A program made the translations under genes and the position numbers. A stretch of DNA of 51,546 bases from NCBI GenBank assembly GCA_021107435.1, contig JAIOSV010000092.1, forward strand, positions 1 through 51,546, in the 5' to 3' direction. This stretch comes from Candidatus Sabulitectum sp. (GTDB lineage: Bacteria > Fermentibacterota > Fermentibacteria > Fermentibacterales > JCC-6). The notes under the pieces are model-generated. The model did no database searches. It was not told the DNA's origin and worked only from the letters and a program-made list of their open reading frames with translations. Below are positions 7,697-15,744 of this stretch, one piece after another (within the stretch, counting starts at the first letter, position 1; the number at the start of each line of letters is the position of its first letter).

Positions 7697-8759
7697 AAAG
7701 CAGCTCTCTGTAAATTGATGCGAGTTTTTTCGCTGAATTATTCCAGTTATACTTCCGTGCTCTGCGTACTCCGGCGTCTGGAATGAAGTTCTGACGATTT
7801 TCGAGAAAGCTGAGAATAACCTCTGCAAGATCCTTACAGTTACCAGGTTCAAACCAGAGAGCAACGTCGCCTGCGACTTCCCTGTGGGAAGGAATACTGG
7901 AGGCTATCACAGGCAATTCAGCCGCCATGCCCTCCAGAAGAGTCATTCCAAAACCTTCATATACAGAAGGACAAACAAGACAGGTGCTTCGTGCATACAG
8001 ATCTGAAAGCTCAGAATCACCTACCCCTTCGGCAAATTTTACTCTGGAGCCCAGTCCAAGTTCATCTGCCAGAAGCTCAAGATCTCCCAGAAGCGCTCCT
8101 CTGCCGACAACAACCAGATCACCATCCCACTTACCCGCAACCATGGCAAACGCGCGAATCAGCGTTCTCTGGTCTTTCCTTGGCTCCAGATGCCCCACAG
8201 TGAGGATGTATTCCCGGCCACTGAATTCTAAAGATCTCGCTGAAGGAAGTGAAGCTGCCGCATTCGGTATCACATAAAGCTTCTTCGGAGAAATACCATA
8301 ATACTCAATAATCTGCTCTGCAATCCAGTCGGAGACAGTGACAACAACATCCGCGCGCTTAAGCCCTGATTTCATCGTCAGCTTTAGAAGAAGATAACGT
8401 TGCAGGCTCAAGTACTTCCTGCTCACCAGAAACCTGAGATCATGAACGGTAAGAACGGTTCTGGTATCACTCTTGAATGCGGGAACGGGCAGGGTGTCGG
8501 TAACCCACACATCCGGTCTTCCCTGCCGCTCCCAGAATCCGGGAAACCTTTCAGACAGGCGTACTGCCAAACTTCGTTTCGCGGCAAAGATATTCTTCTC
8601 TACTCCAGGCGCAGTGTCCGATGGAAAGCCCTCGGTGACTGCCGCAGTTAGGTTGAATTCGTCAGCCAGTCTTTCGTGAATCTCAACAGACCTTTTAGCA
8701 GCTCCGGTACTTGTATTTTCAAAGGGAAGCCAGTTAAGCAGAACAGACCTTTTCATCAC
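7680..8759 (-). CDS. Glycosyltransferase family 4 (GT-B) protein
   Basis: A 359-aa GT-B fold glycosyltransferase, likely using a nucleotide sugar to build an envelope polysaccharide. Visible elements are the acceptor-domain loop TVHDLRFL (about 124), the linker VIPNAAA and TVGHLEPRKDQRTLIRAFA (about 187-205), the donor-site motif CPSVYEGFGMTLLEGMA with the E-x7-E pattern (about 265-281) and ASSIPSHREVAGDVALWFEP after it. It closely resembles mannosyl- or rhamnosyltransferases that begin with a short N-terminal GAAKRSVEIHERL segment. No polysaccharide gene neighbours exist; it stands alone, convergent with selD. A GAGGATGTG sequence precedes the ATG at 8759. Confidence 0.9.
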   Translation of the reverse strand: MMKRSVLLNWLPFENTSTGAAKRSVEIHERLADEFNLTAAVTEGFPSDTAPGVEKNIFAAKRSLAVRLSERFPGFWERQGRPDVWVTDTLPVPAFKSDTRTVLTVHDLRFLVSRKYLSLQRYLLLKLTMKSGLKRADVVVTVSDWIAEQIIEYYGISPKKLYVIPNAAASLPSARSLEFSGREYILTVGHLEPRKDQRTLIRAFAMVAGKWDGDLVVVGRGALLGDLELLADELGLGSRVKFAEGVGDSELSDLYARSTCLVCPSVYEGFGMTLLEGMAAELPVIASSIPSHREVAGDVALWFEPGNCKDLAEVILSFLENRQNFIPDAGVRRARKYNWNNSAKKLASIYRELLFRERQ

Positions 8760-8832
8760 ATCCTCAGCTCAGGAGGTTATAGTCAACAGCACACATTGAA
8801 TATATTGATTTGAAACACAAGGTGAGGAAAAT

Positions 8833-9240
8833 ATGACAGACCCCGGCACGATGCAGGAAGAGATCAATCAGTACAAGGATGAGAAAGAATCAGTCAGGAA
8901 CATTCTCGGGCAAATAGGCGGGGCAGGAACTGCAAGGAAGGAGAAAGTAGTAAACATCGTATTCGCAACACTTGTTGTTCTCTTCTTCTCATTTGATGTA
9001 ATGCGCCACACTATGCACACGAGTATCGACTTCATACCTGAACTGTTCAGTGTAGAAATTGCCCTTCTGCTGGTTTCCATGAAAATAATCTGGATGATTC
9101 ACAGGCAGCAGAAAGTGGAACACTTTCAGTTCTGGATACTGAACACCATTGAATTCCAGATGAACAGTACTGCTGTAAAAATAAGGAAAATAGAAAAGAT
9201 GCTGGAGGAATTTAAAGAAGAAAACTCCCCCGGAAAATAA
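8833..9240 (+). CDS. Hypothetical small membrane protein with coiled-coil ends
   Basis: A 135-aa protein of unknown family. An acidic N-terminal helix (about 6-25, MQEEINQYKDEKESVRNIL) leads to two membrane segments (about 40-56, VVNIVFATLVVLFFSFD, and about 70-88, VEIALLLVSMKIIWMIH). A charged C-terminal helix (about 112-130, KIRKIEKMLEEFKEEN) probably lies in the cytoplasm. The ATG at 8833 has GGTGAGG about eight bases upstream. It is divergent from the glycosyltransferase gene and stops four bases before the tRNA gene on the other strand. No function can be proposed. Confidence 0.75.
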   Translation: MTDPGTMQEEINQYKDEKESVRNILGQIGGAGTARKEKVVNIVFATLVVLFFSFDVMRHTMHTSIDFIPELFSVEIALLLVSMKIIWMIHRQQKVEHFQFWILNTIEFQMNSTAVKIRKIEKMLEEFKEENSPGK

Positions 9241-9244
9241 GGAA

Positions 9245-9320
<76 letters not shown>

Positions 9321-9332
9321 ACCGGAGGCAGT

Positions 9333-9361
9333 AATTTAAGCGGTTCTCTGCAATTGGTCAA
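9333..9361 (-). promoter_or_regulatory. Promoter of tRNA-Phe
   Basis: TTGACC (9361-9356) and TAAATT (9338-9333) are spaced by 17 bases on the minus strand. Transcription would begin near 9326, about six bases before the mature tRNA 5' end. The site is between the rubredoxin gene end and the tRNA. Confidence 0.6.
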
Positions 9362-9394
9362 CCCCTTAAACTGATTTGAAAACAAAGCATCCGG

Positions 9395-9556
9395 TTAGTT
9401 GCTTCTACCTGAAATTTCTTCAAGAAACTCAGATCCCGCACCGCATATCGGACACACCCAGCTCGCAGGAAAACTGTCAGGTGAAGAAACCTCTGAAGTC
9501 TCTTCAACCTTCTTTCCATCATGAACATAGCCGCATGCCTGGCACTCCCAAACCAT
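9395..9556 (-). CDS. Rubredoxin-like protein
   Basis: A 53-aa protein with two Cys-x-x-Cys knuckles: CQACGYVHDGK (C5, C8) and SWVCPICGAGSEF (about C37, C40), followed by FLEEIS. This is the rubredoxin fold, in which one iron is held by four Cys and carries electrons. The middle loop is shortened and altered compared with standard rubredoxins: the usual GD..GI.PGT stretch is replaced by VEETSEVSSPDSFPA. The ATG (9556-9554) overlaps the stop of the MutL-type gene as TAATG, and GGGAGG lies just upstream, so the two are translationally coupled. Its redox partner is not in the window. The ORF is too short for default gene-length cut-offs. Confidence 0.85.
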   Translation of the reverse strand: MVWECQACGYVHDGKKVEETSEVSSPDSFPASWVCPICGAGSEFLEEISGRSN

Positions 9557-12306
9557 TACTCCTCCCAAGTCTGCAAAAGAACAAAGGGTCTTTCCACACC
9601 TGCTCTAAGCCTGGTTGTTGTGAACAAAACGCAGTTACAGCCCACATTGCGGGAAATGGAATCAAAAAGCCCCTTGTCCATGAGTACAGAACCCATCCCT
9701 CCCGTAATTATCAAAGAAAGAGGGAGATCCTCTGATCCTGTAAGTATCACGCCAGGCTCTTCTCCAAGAAATTCGACCAGATCCCTGCCCGATATCGAAG
9801 GAGCTATTACTCCGGCCACTCCAGCCTCTACAGCCTTCTGAATAAAGAATGATGTGAGAGGTTTGTCAAGAAGAACAACAGCATCTTTATCAAGGGAATC
9901 AATTGCGAGTTTGCCCCAGCGCATCCTGCCGAATCCGGCAATACCGGGAACGATAAGACCTCTGGACCTGATCCTTGCGGCCATTGTCGGATTAACTGCG
10001 GTAATCTCTCCCCGCATGGGTGAGTAAATGTGGACCGGTTTCAGAATGTACTGAATGGTTACAATGCCTGTCTTTCTGTCGATTTCCAGTACTGTTCCTG
10101 TTTCAGGTGATTTTACTGTTCTGAGTTTTTCTCCAATGGCAATAACCTGAGCACGTTCAACAAAGTCTCCGAGACGCACTTTCATGCTGGCGGTGATTCG
10201 CTTCGATTTCACGCAGAGCAGCCTGGCCACATTTACATAGTGCGGTTTACCGTCATAATCCTGTATCTCTCTAAGAATTATCATTCCCGGAGACACAACG
10301 GAATGAACAACTCCTCGAACAGGGCTTCGCATTGAGCTTCGATATCCTGTTATGCTGTTACCCATTGAGAGAGAAAAGATTTCACTGTTTGCATTTACCC
10401 TGTCCCCCTTCTTTACCTTGATTCCATCCATTACAATTTCATCAGCAATGTCGTCTTTATCGTACCCCACATGTCCTCTGACGTCCACAAAATACACCCT
10501 TGGGGGTACAAGTCTGTTGGTTCCAAGGATGTCACCGGGAATCACGGAATCGCCCTTTTTCACCTGCATCTCACCTGCGTAAGCAAGGCTGAACACCCTG
10601 TTTATTTCCTTTACGCTGACTTCAGGCGCGGGAGCGGAAGGAAGATCAGGCTTCCCTTCATATGCGACTGGTTCATCAAGAAAATCCATGGGCAGAAGTT
10701 CATCTCCAAAACGGCAGTCAACAAGCAGTGGTACTTCATCATCCGGCAGGGAAACACCAGGTATGCTTACTCCATGGCAACTCTCCAGATAAAAACACTT
10801 CCCTGAATTAACTTTCACAACAGAGTCGGGTGTTACTATTTTCAGGCTTCTGACCTTCTTCAGCGGAGAGTAAACCCGGCACACAGCGACCAGACACTGC
10901 TCTTTGTAGTATTTCAGCGCCTCCCCGGGGTATTTTTCCGCAAGAACCCCCATGTGCGGGCTCTGGAAATGACGATCAACCATCAGGGTCGTCAAACCCT
11001 TGGGACGAAAACCGGAGGCAAGTATCCATGCAGCCCGTCTCGGTGAAGCATGAGCCATTACGCCGCCTGCGCCAATAATTACCGAAACATCCGAAATTCT
11101 GAAAGAATCCCCCTGTACAGTCTTGAATGCTTCATCGAACTTGCATTTCCCCATTCTTCTTACCCGTTCGGTAAAGCCTACTCTGGATCTCAGGTAGCTG
11201 ATCTCCAGATGGTGTTTCCAGGCAAGGAGCATCCCTTCGGCAGCAGCGGCACACTCCACTGCTTCTGAAGTTTCATCCGTGGGAATTATTGTTGGGAAAA
11301 GGGTCTTGCTCAGTATCCAGTTTCTGGCGGTTTCTTCATCAATTCTGGGGATATGAGCGAAAACTCTTTCGGGACCAGCCTCCCGTATGATGTTGGAAAG
11401 ACTGTAGCTCATGCCTGTATTGGCAGCCACGGTTCTCTGAAATTTACCGCGAATATTACTGAAAATATCTGTGGTTGCTCCACCCATATCAGCAAGAACA
11501 ACGTTGCCTTCAGTGTCAGAGGTGTACCTCTCAAGGATTCTGTCCACACCGGCCGGTGTGGGTATGATTGGTGACGTTGTCATTTCAGAGAGTCTGGAAT
11601 ACCCGGGAGCCATCTGCATCACATGATCCATGAACAACCTGTGTACCTCGGAAATCGCCGGTTTCAGATTGAAAGTAAGCCCGTCAGGTCGGATGTTGTC
11701 GGTAAACGAGAGTGAAAAGATGTCTCCAAGCATCCCCTTTATAAACGGTCTTACCTGTGGATTTCCGCAAAAGACCAGAGGCAGCCTGCCACCGCCGAAT
11801 TTGGGTTTCGGTCTGGAAAAAGCTACAAGCTGGGCCATGTTTACAACACCTGCGATGGCCCCTCCATCGTATCCTCCTGCCATGACAATCAGGTCGGGAG
11901 AAAGATGCTTCATCCGGCGGATCTTTTCCACTCTGGGCATTTCATCATCGATGGCAAAGGAGTCAAGAACAACACCGCCGGCGCTGAAAGCTACGGCCTT
12001 TGCCATACTGCCGGAGTCGGATGACGCGAGAGCAATCACAAGTATCTGAAGACCACCTCCTGCGGAGCTGGTGGTGTAGTAGGGAACAGAAAGAAAGCCA
12101 CTTTCATCAAGAAGCTCTATCCCGGTCTGCTCCGAAAGCTCGTCAAGACCTTTGAAAAATCCAATACATACATCCTCGGACGGCTTCTCTACGGTGGTAC
12201 CGACTGCGACCGCACCAAGGGCTTTAAACTCACCGCCACCCACTTCAAGGAGAAGAAGCTTTGTGGTTGTACTACCTACATCACTGACAAGCAGTCGATC
12301 AATCAT
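9556..12306 (-). CDS. GlmL/MutL family ATPase-like protein with long C-terminal extension
   Basis: A 916-aa protein. The first ~460 residues match GlmL/MutL, an actin-like ASKHA-fold protein associated with B12-dependent glutamate mutase and aminomutases: LLVSDVGSTTTKLLLLE at the start, VVLADMGGATTDIFS near residue 285, and VIIGAGGVMAHASP near 430. The remaining ~450 residues hold repeated beta-rich, lipoyl/hammerhead-like segments (VKKGDSVIPGDILG, VKKGDRVNANSEIFS, SPVRGVVHSV, SPETGTVLEIDR, SPMRGEITAV), then a helical C-terminal domain. The ATG at 12306 is chosen because GGAGGG lies five bases before it. No mutase subunit genes are nearby, so the client enzyme is unknown. Coupled to the rubredoxin gene downstream. 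The domain extension is seen in sequence; its role is unknown. Confidence 0.85.
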   Translation of the reverse strand: MIDRLLVSDVGSTTTKLLLLEVGGGEFKALGAVAVGTTVEKPSEDVCIGFFKGLDELSEQTGIELLDESGFLSVPYYTTSSAGGGLQILVIALASSDSGSMAKAVAFSAGGVVLDSFAIDDEMPRVEKIRRMKHLSPDLIVMAGGYDGGAIAGVVNMAQLVAFSRPKPKFGGGRLPLVFCGNPQVRPFIKGMLGDIFSLSFTDNIRPDGLTFNLKPAISEVHRLFMDHVMQMAPGYSRLSEMTTSPIIPTPAGVDRILERYTSDTEGNVVLADMGGATTDIFSNIRGKFQRTVAANTGMSYSLSNIIREAGPERVFAHIPRIDEETARNWILSKTLFPTIIPTDETSEAVECAAAAEGMLLAWKHHLEISYLRSRVGFTERVRRMGKCKFDEAFKTVQGDSFRISDVSVIIGAGGVMAHASPRRAAWILASGFRPKGLTTLMVDRHFQSPHMGVLAEKYPGEALKYYKEQCLVAVCRVYSPLKKVRSLKIVTPDSVVKVNSGKCFYLESCHGVSIPGVSLPDDEVPLLVDCRFGDELLPMDFLDEPVAYEGKPDLPSAPAPEVSVKEINRVFSLAYAGEMQVKKGDSVIPGDILGTNRLVPPRVYFVDVRGHVGYDKDDIADEIVMDGIKVKKGDRVNANSEIFSLSMGNSITGYRSSMRSPVRGVVHSVVSPGMIILREIQDYDGKPHYVNVARLLCVKSKRITASMKVRLGDFVERAQVIAIGEKLRTVKSPETGTVLEIDRKTGIVTIQYILKPVHIYSPMRGEITAVNPTMAARIRSRGLIVPGIAGFGRMRWGKLAIDSLDKDAVVLLDKPLTSFFIQKAVEAGVAGVIAPSISGRDLVEFLGEEPGVILTGSEDLPLSLIITGGMGSVLMDKGLFDSISRNVGCNCVLFTTTRLRAGVERPFVLLQTWEE

Positions 12307-12419
12307 TAAGCCCTCCAAGTGCATAAGTAACAAAGAGGATAACTCATTTACATCCTGATATATACTTCAATCACGAACTTTATTCTACTCTGAAATGATC
12401 CGAATAAGAAAATTTGTGA

Positions 12420-12770
12420 TCATTTATGTCCGCAGGAAGTTAAATCTTCCCTTAGCAGATTAACACAGTGAGAGTTCAGACTTTCTCCTGTACGAAGAGC
12501 ATTAAGAGCCAGTATCTTGTGCAGATCCTTGCCAACTCGAACTACAAATTTGCCGGAGTACTCTTTGCCTGCAGTCGGTTCCGGCACTGGATCCCCATTG
12601 ACTGCATAAACTTCGACCCACTCCTCAACAGTGCGGCAAAGCTCCTTATACACCATTGCTTCATCATCCCCGTGAACACCACCAAGCATAAGCCCGGGGC
12701 ATGTCCCCACATAGCACTGATCCTCATCGGACCACTCAACTAATTTGATGTATTGATCACTTGATTTCAT
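12420..12770 (-). CDS. hicB: HicB family antitoxin
   Basis: A 116-aa HicB antitoxin. Residues 5-60 form the degenerate RNase H-like HicB domain (YIKLVEWSDEDQCYVGTCPGL, GDDEAMVYKELCRTVEEWVEVY). The C-terminal part (FVVRVGKDLHKILALNALRTGESLNSHCVNLLREDL) is a ribbon-helix-helix DNA-binding domain, so the protein would neutralise HicA and repress its own promoter. Its start overlaps the hicA stop region by 14 bases, so toxin precedes antitoxin as in classic hicAB. The promoter upstream of hicA has direct repeats that could be its operator. Confidence 0.93.
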   Translation of the reverse strand: MKSSDQYIKLVEWSDEDQCYVGTCPGLMLGGVHGDDEAMVYKELCRTVEEWVEVYAVNGDPVPEPTAGKEYSGKFVVRVGKDLHKILALNALRTGESLNSHCVNLLREDLTSCGHK

Positions 12771-12960
12771 TATTCACCTCACAAATAGCCGTTTCAACAG
12801 ATCGTTCCTGATACTTCTTAGCATCGGTTCCGGGATTACCGCTGATCGTGATCGAAACACCTGCGGAATGTTTGAAGTTGCGATGATTTCCTTTACCGTC
12901 TCTATCAGTAAACCCGGCTTTGTTAAGCATCTGAATGAGTTCCCTTATTTTTCTTGGCAT
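12757..12960 (-). CDS. hicA: HicA family mRNA interferase toxin
   Basis: A 67-aa toxin of the HicA family, a double-stranded RNA-binding-fold endoribonuclease that cleaves mRNA. The fold elements are KIRELIQMLNKAGF then GNHRNFKHSAGVSITISGNPGTDAKKYQERSV. The catalytic His is in GNHRNF (about residue 27). The second His in FKH is as in the family. I start at ATG 12960, since the promoter places the first transcribed base there; GTG at 12966 would add two residues. No Shine-Dalgarno lies upstream. hicB follows with a 14-base overlap. Confidence 0.93.
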   Translation of the reverse strand: MPRKIRELIQMLNKAGFTDRDGKGNHRNFKHSAGVSITISGNPGTDAKKYQERSVETAICEVNNEIK

Positions 12961-12966
12961 AATCAC

Positions 12967-12995
12967 ATAGTACTGCTATAGTACTGCATTGTCAA
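12967..12995 (-). promoter_or_regulatory. hicAB promoter with direct-repeat operator
   Basis: TTGACA (12995-12990), a 17-base spacer and TACTAT (12972-12967) form a near-consensus sigma-70 promoter. Two exact 10-bp copies of GCAGTACTAT lie at 12987-12978 and 12976-12967 (11-bp period), overlapping the spacer and -10. Each contains the palindrome AGTACT. These are probable HicB binding sites. The -10 ends only seven bases before the hicA ATG, so the transcript would begin at or next to the start codon. Confidence 0.7.
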
Positions 12996-13079
12996 TAGTG
13001 AACAAACACTTATTAACAAAGATGAAATTGAACTCAACTTTGTTCAGCTGCTATCGGTGATCTTCAGCAAACGAATTGC

Positions 13080-13115
13080 ATTGCGGGTCGGCATGCCCCG
13101 GCTTTATCCCGCAAT
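13080..13115. other. Long-arm inverted repeat between hicA and the GH114-like gene
   Basis: ATTGCGGG (13080-13087) pairs with CCCGCAAT (13108-13115). Inside is a GGCATGCC palindrome. It lies just downstream of the GH114-like gene, but there is no T tract on either side. It could fold in RNA as a nested hairpin. The 205-base gap (12961-13165) otherwise holds only the hicAB promoter and a looser inverted repeat AACAAAG/CTTTGTT at 13015-13044. Confidence 0.35.
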
Positions 13116-13165
13116 CAAAGAAGTGACGACCGTCTTCTATCTGCTCCTGATCCTTATGCTCCCAT

Positions 13166-14122
13166 TCAGTAGCCCGGAGGAGGTGTTTCCGTCACCTGAT
13201 CAAGTGGTCGGAGAGTACAGAGAGTTGTATAACCATATTGATCACCGTTGCTGTAAGAGGCTACTGTGTTCGCAGGCTCCTGACAGTACTCACAGTTGAA
13301 TACCGGGATTCCAGCGCTCTTCCAGTAGTGCAGAGACTGAATGTATTCGGCTGTGAGTGATGCATCCACAGTGATATCCCCCGGAATATCACCGGTGTCG
13401 GGATCGCCCCCGCCGTCAAACCAGATAGCCTCCTGAGCAATCCCATCGAACACCTGAAGATAATCCAGCCTGTATCCCATTTCCGCCGCGTTCTGAGCAA
13501 TTATGATAAAGTCGGAATTCCGGCTGTGTACATATTCTTCAATCCACTGTACATACTCCACCAGCAAATCTTCCGGATCCTGACCCATGGCTTCAGCAGC
13601 TTCAATCACCGGTTCAAAATCATAGACCTCAAGCCAGTCAAGGTAGATCCCGTCGTAGCCATCATTGATTATTCTTGTGAGGTATTCAGCCATTACAGCC
13701 TTCCACTCATCATGCCAGAAAAGCACAGGGTAATTCCCGTCCCATCCGTCAGGATCTTCGCCTGCTATCCACGAAGGGTTGCCGACTTCCCAGCCGTCCT
13801 GCCAGTACCAGCGGTAGTCTTCTGCTTCTCCCACATCAATGTAGCAGATAACCAGTTTCCCTGTTGACTGAAGGTAAGCCACATCTCCTGCACTGTCCCA
13901 GCCCTCTTCTCCAATGATCGATCTGGTCTGATCTATAACAAGCATGTCATAGTGAGTGTCTCCAAGGGCTTCGATAGCCCCGTCCATGTGCTGATCCTGT
14001 ATCTGATACATCCAGAACTCCACATCGGAAAGCTCTCCGCCTGCTCCGCCTCCCGAAGGACCTGTGGAATCACCACAAGCAAGCAGCAGAAAAATACCAG
14101 AAACAATAAAGCTCATCTTCAT
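13166..14122 (-). CDS. TM1410/MJ1477-type putative glycoside hydrolase lipoprotein (GH114-like)
   Basis: A 318-aa predicted lipoprotein. The signal MKMSFIVSGIFLLLAC ends in a lipobox at Cys16, followed by a Gly/Ser linker. The remainder is the TIM-barrel of the TM1410/MJ1477 and GH114-like family: MLVIDQT (strand), GKLVICYIDVGEAEDYR, NYPVLFWHDEWKAVMAEYLTRI, DGYDGIYLDWLEVYD, IIIAQNAAEMGY, FDGIAQEAIW and IPVFNCEYC. The aspartates of the YLDW and the glutamates of the IAQE motifs are likely catalytic. GH114 members cleave alpha-1,4-polygalactosamine; the substrate here is inferred only. It would act at the cell surface or in the periplasm. Start uncertain between residues 1 and 3. Confidence 0.85.
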   Translation of the reverse strand: MKMSFIVSGIFLLLACGDSTGPSGGGAGGELSDVEFWMYQIQDQHMDGAIEALGDTHYDMLVIDQTRSIIGEEGWDSAGDVAYLQSTGKLVICYIDVGEAEDYRWYWQDGWEVGNPSWIAGEDPDGWDGNYPVLFWHDEWKAVMAEYLTRIINDGYDGIYLDWLEVYDFEPVIEAAEAMGQDPEDLLVEYVQWIEEYVHSRNSDFIIIAQNAAEMGYRLDYLQVFDGIAQEAIWFDGGGDPDTGDIPGDITVDASLTAEYIQSLHYWKSAGIPVFNCEYCQEPANTVASYSNGDQYGYTTLCTLRPLDQVTETPPPGY

Positions 14123-14171
14123 AACAACCCGTCCTCACCTGATGAAGCTGACAATAAGAGAGGTGCATAAA

Positions 14172-14209
14172 TTTCCACTGGCATCTGCGTAATCCACAGT
14201 TACTCACAT
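14172..14209 (-). pseudogene. Decayed copy of the C-terminal end of the lipoprotein gene at 14254
   Basis: Bases 14172-14209 match 14278-14315 at roughly 80% (31 of 38). In the minus-strand frame the intact copy reads MWVTVYYTDASGD and this copy reads M-stop-VTVDYADASGN. A tandem duplication followed by decay is the simplest explanation. It stands immediately upstream of the GH114-like gene's start. Confidence 0.5.
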
Positions 14210-14253
14210 ATTATACAATACTTCCCTGTCAGTCTTCGATATGAAAAAAGCGA

Positions 14254-14736
14254 TCAGCGGATTCCTTGTGGAGGATCTCCACTGGCATCAGTGTAATACA
14301 CGGTAACCCACATGCTGGCTGATTCTGTATGCAGGATAATGTCCCAGCTGTTCCATCCGCTGGCCCCGGAGCCGTATAAAACTAATCCGCCCAGAGGTAT
14401 TTCATCCCAGGGTGATGACAGTTCCTCCGTGAAGAGAATGGGCTGCCAGTCATCTGAAGGAATAGATGAAAGCCCGAGCCGAACAGTAAGTTCCTCAATC
14501 GAATCCCGCGGAATTGTGTAATGGGAAGAGAAAGCAATGTCAGATCCCGTAAAATGTTCAACATCATAAACCCCTGCGGGAAGTTCAATGCAGGCAACTC
14601 TTTCAAAATAGTCCTGGTGATAGTCCCTGTTGCATGCAGACCAGAATAGAAGGAGAAGGGAAAAGAAAACTGATTGAGAATAACTTTGGGAACTAAGTAT
14701 CATTTTAGTATTGATCTTCCTTCGTGATATTTTCAT
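14254..14736 (-). CDS. Hypothetical lipoprotein
   Basis: A predicted lipoprotein of about 160 aa from the ATG at 14736. A basic N-terminus (KISRRKINTK) and hydrophobic stretch SVFFSLLLLFWSAC give a lipobox with Cys at residue 35. The mature part is beta-rich, ending MWVTVYYTDASGDPP, and resembles small surface lipoproteins of unknown function. The start is uncertain: no good ribosome binding site precedes 14736, 14703 or a TTG at 14793. It may be expressed with the downstream GH114-like gene. No family recognised. Confidence 0.6.
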   Translation of the reverse strand: MKISRRKINTKMILSSQSYSQSVFFSLLLLFWSACNRDYHQDYFERVACIELPAGVYDVEHFTGSDIAFSSHYTIPRDSIEELTVRLGLSSIPSDDWQPILFTEELSSPWDEIPLGGLVLYGSGASGWNSWDIILHTESASMWVTVYYTDASGDPPQGIR

Positions 14737-14815
14737 AAATAGTATCAGGGCATATATTCTGCTCGTGTGGCCATGTCGCCGTTCCGTATTCAACTCTCGT
14801 ATTCATGATGTAGCC

Positions 14816-15202
14816 TCAGTTCCCGGATATGACCGACATGTCTCCAGCTAAAGAAATCGTAGAGTACTTTTCCTGCAGTTTTCTCAGTGGCTCAATAACG
14901 CTTTGGAGATCAATCTGAATCGTATTCCAGAGGATATCTTCACTGACTCCAAAGTATTCATGCACCACAAAATTGCGCATCGCTCGCATTTCATTCCATG
15001 GTATATCTGAATTTTCTTTGGATACGGAATCCGGTATGTGAGAGGAAGCTTCACCTATTATTGTAAGGCGACGAACCACCGCATCAACAGTACGCTGGTC
15101 GCCCGCAAATTCATCGAATGTCATGCCCTCGATATACTTTGTTGTTACTTCAATGGCATCCAGTATATCCTGTATTCGAAACATCCAGTTTCTAGATGGC
15201 AT
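14816..15202 (-). CDS. hepT: HepT-like ribonuclease toxin (DUF86)
   Basis: A 128-aa protein of the HepT/HEPN (DUF86) family, an RNase toxin. The catalytic RxxxxHxY motif is visible as RNFVVHEY at about residues 77-84, preceded by the conserved helix RRLTIIGEASSHIPDSV and PWNEMRAM. Its start overlaps the stop of the nucleotidyltransferase gene by 11 bases. In MntA-HepT pairs the partner modifies HepT at the Tyr of this motif by adding AMP, blocking RNase activity. All these residues are present, so this looks like an intact module. Confidence 0.92.
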   Translation of the reverse strand: MPSRNWMFRIQDILDAIEVTTKYIEGMTFDEFAGDQRTVDAVVRRLTIIGEASSHIPDSVSKENSDIPWNEMRAMRNFVVHEYFGVSEDILWNTIQIDLQSVIEPLRKLQEKYSTISLAGDMSVISGN

Positions 15203-15488
15203 GGACTGCTTCTTCCAGGATATTGTGTTTCAATGCTTTATGTAGAGCATCAGGTGTCACCAGATCAACAGGTCTGCCTATAAGTTCGGAGAGAGATTGC
15301 TGCAAGCGTGCAAAAGTAAAAAAACCAATTGAAGCTCCTGAATCGAATTCCACCAGGATATCTATATCGCTGCCCGGCCCTGCATCCCCTCTTGCAACTG
15401 AGCCAAATATGGACAGAGAACTGACATGAAACTGATGCAAAAGCATCTGATTAATCTGAAGAATTTCAATAATTTTTTCAATATCCAT
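15192..15488 (-). CDS. mntA: MntA-type nucleotidyltransferase antitoxin
   Basis: A 98-aa minimal nucleotidyltransferase. The active-site pattern GSVARGDAGPGSDIDILVEF at about residues 29-48 holds the GS signature and the two metal-binding Asp residues (DID). The C-terminal region (GRPVDLVTPDALHKALKHNILEEAVHAI) is typical. It would AMPylate HepT and act as its antitoxin. A GGGGGG purine run lies upstream of the ATG, and a TTGACA-containing promoter is about 160 bases upstream. Antitoxin gene precedes toxin, as in known MntA-HepT pairs. Confidence 0.92.
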   Translation of the reverse strand: MDIEKIIEILQINQMLLHQFHVSSLSIFGSVARGDAGPGSDIDILVEFDSGASIGFFTFARLQQSLSELIGRPVDLVTPDALHKALKHNILEEAVHAI

Positions 15489-15630
15489 AGCACCACGGCC
15501 CCCCTAAAGCACAGACATTCGGTATCCGCATTTCACAGGCATCGCCAGAAAATACCAATCGACTATCCCTCCATACGAAAGAACCAGTTGCTACACTGCA
15601 GAACAACAATCCTGTTTAATTTACTCTGAT

Positions 15631-15659
15631 GATATGCACATACATGCTTGAGTTGTCAA
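15631..15659 (-). promoter_or_regulatory. Possible promoter of mntA-hepT
   Basis: TTGACA (15659-15654) and CATATC (15636-15631) are 17 bases apart. The -35 is perfect and the -10 matches three of six. It would give a leader of about 140 nt. In the 256-base gap 15489-15744 I see no other feature or gene. Confidence 0.4.
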
Positions 15660-15744
15660 CGGATTAAGCGCTGTCAAGACCACATTTGCTGGTTCTTAAT
15701 AATCAAATGACAGCAGGTTTCTATTCTTTTTTAGATGGAATCAG

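Noticed and set aside
12967-12987. A CRISPR repeat at the hicAB promoter
   Set aside because: Two 10-bp copies with 11-bp period and no spacer-length intervals; this is an operator-like repeat. No CRISPR array or cas gene is seen in the window.
13057-13299. An 80-aa plus-strand reading frame
   Set aside because: It overlaps the end of the GH114-like gene on the opposite strand and has no ribosome binding site or recognisable domain.
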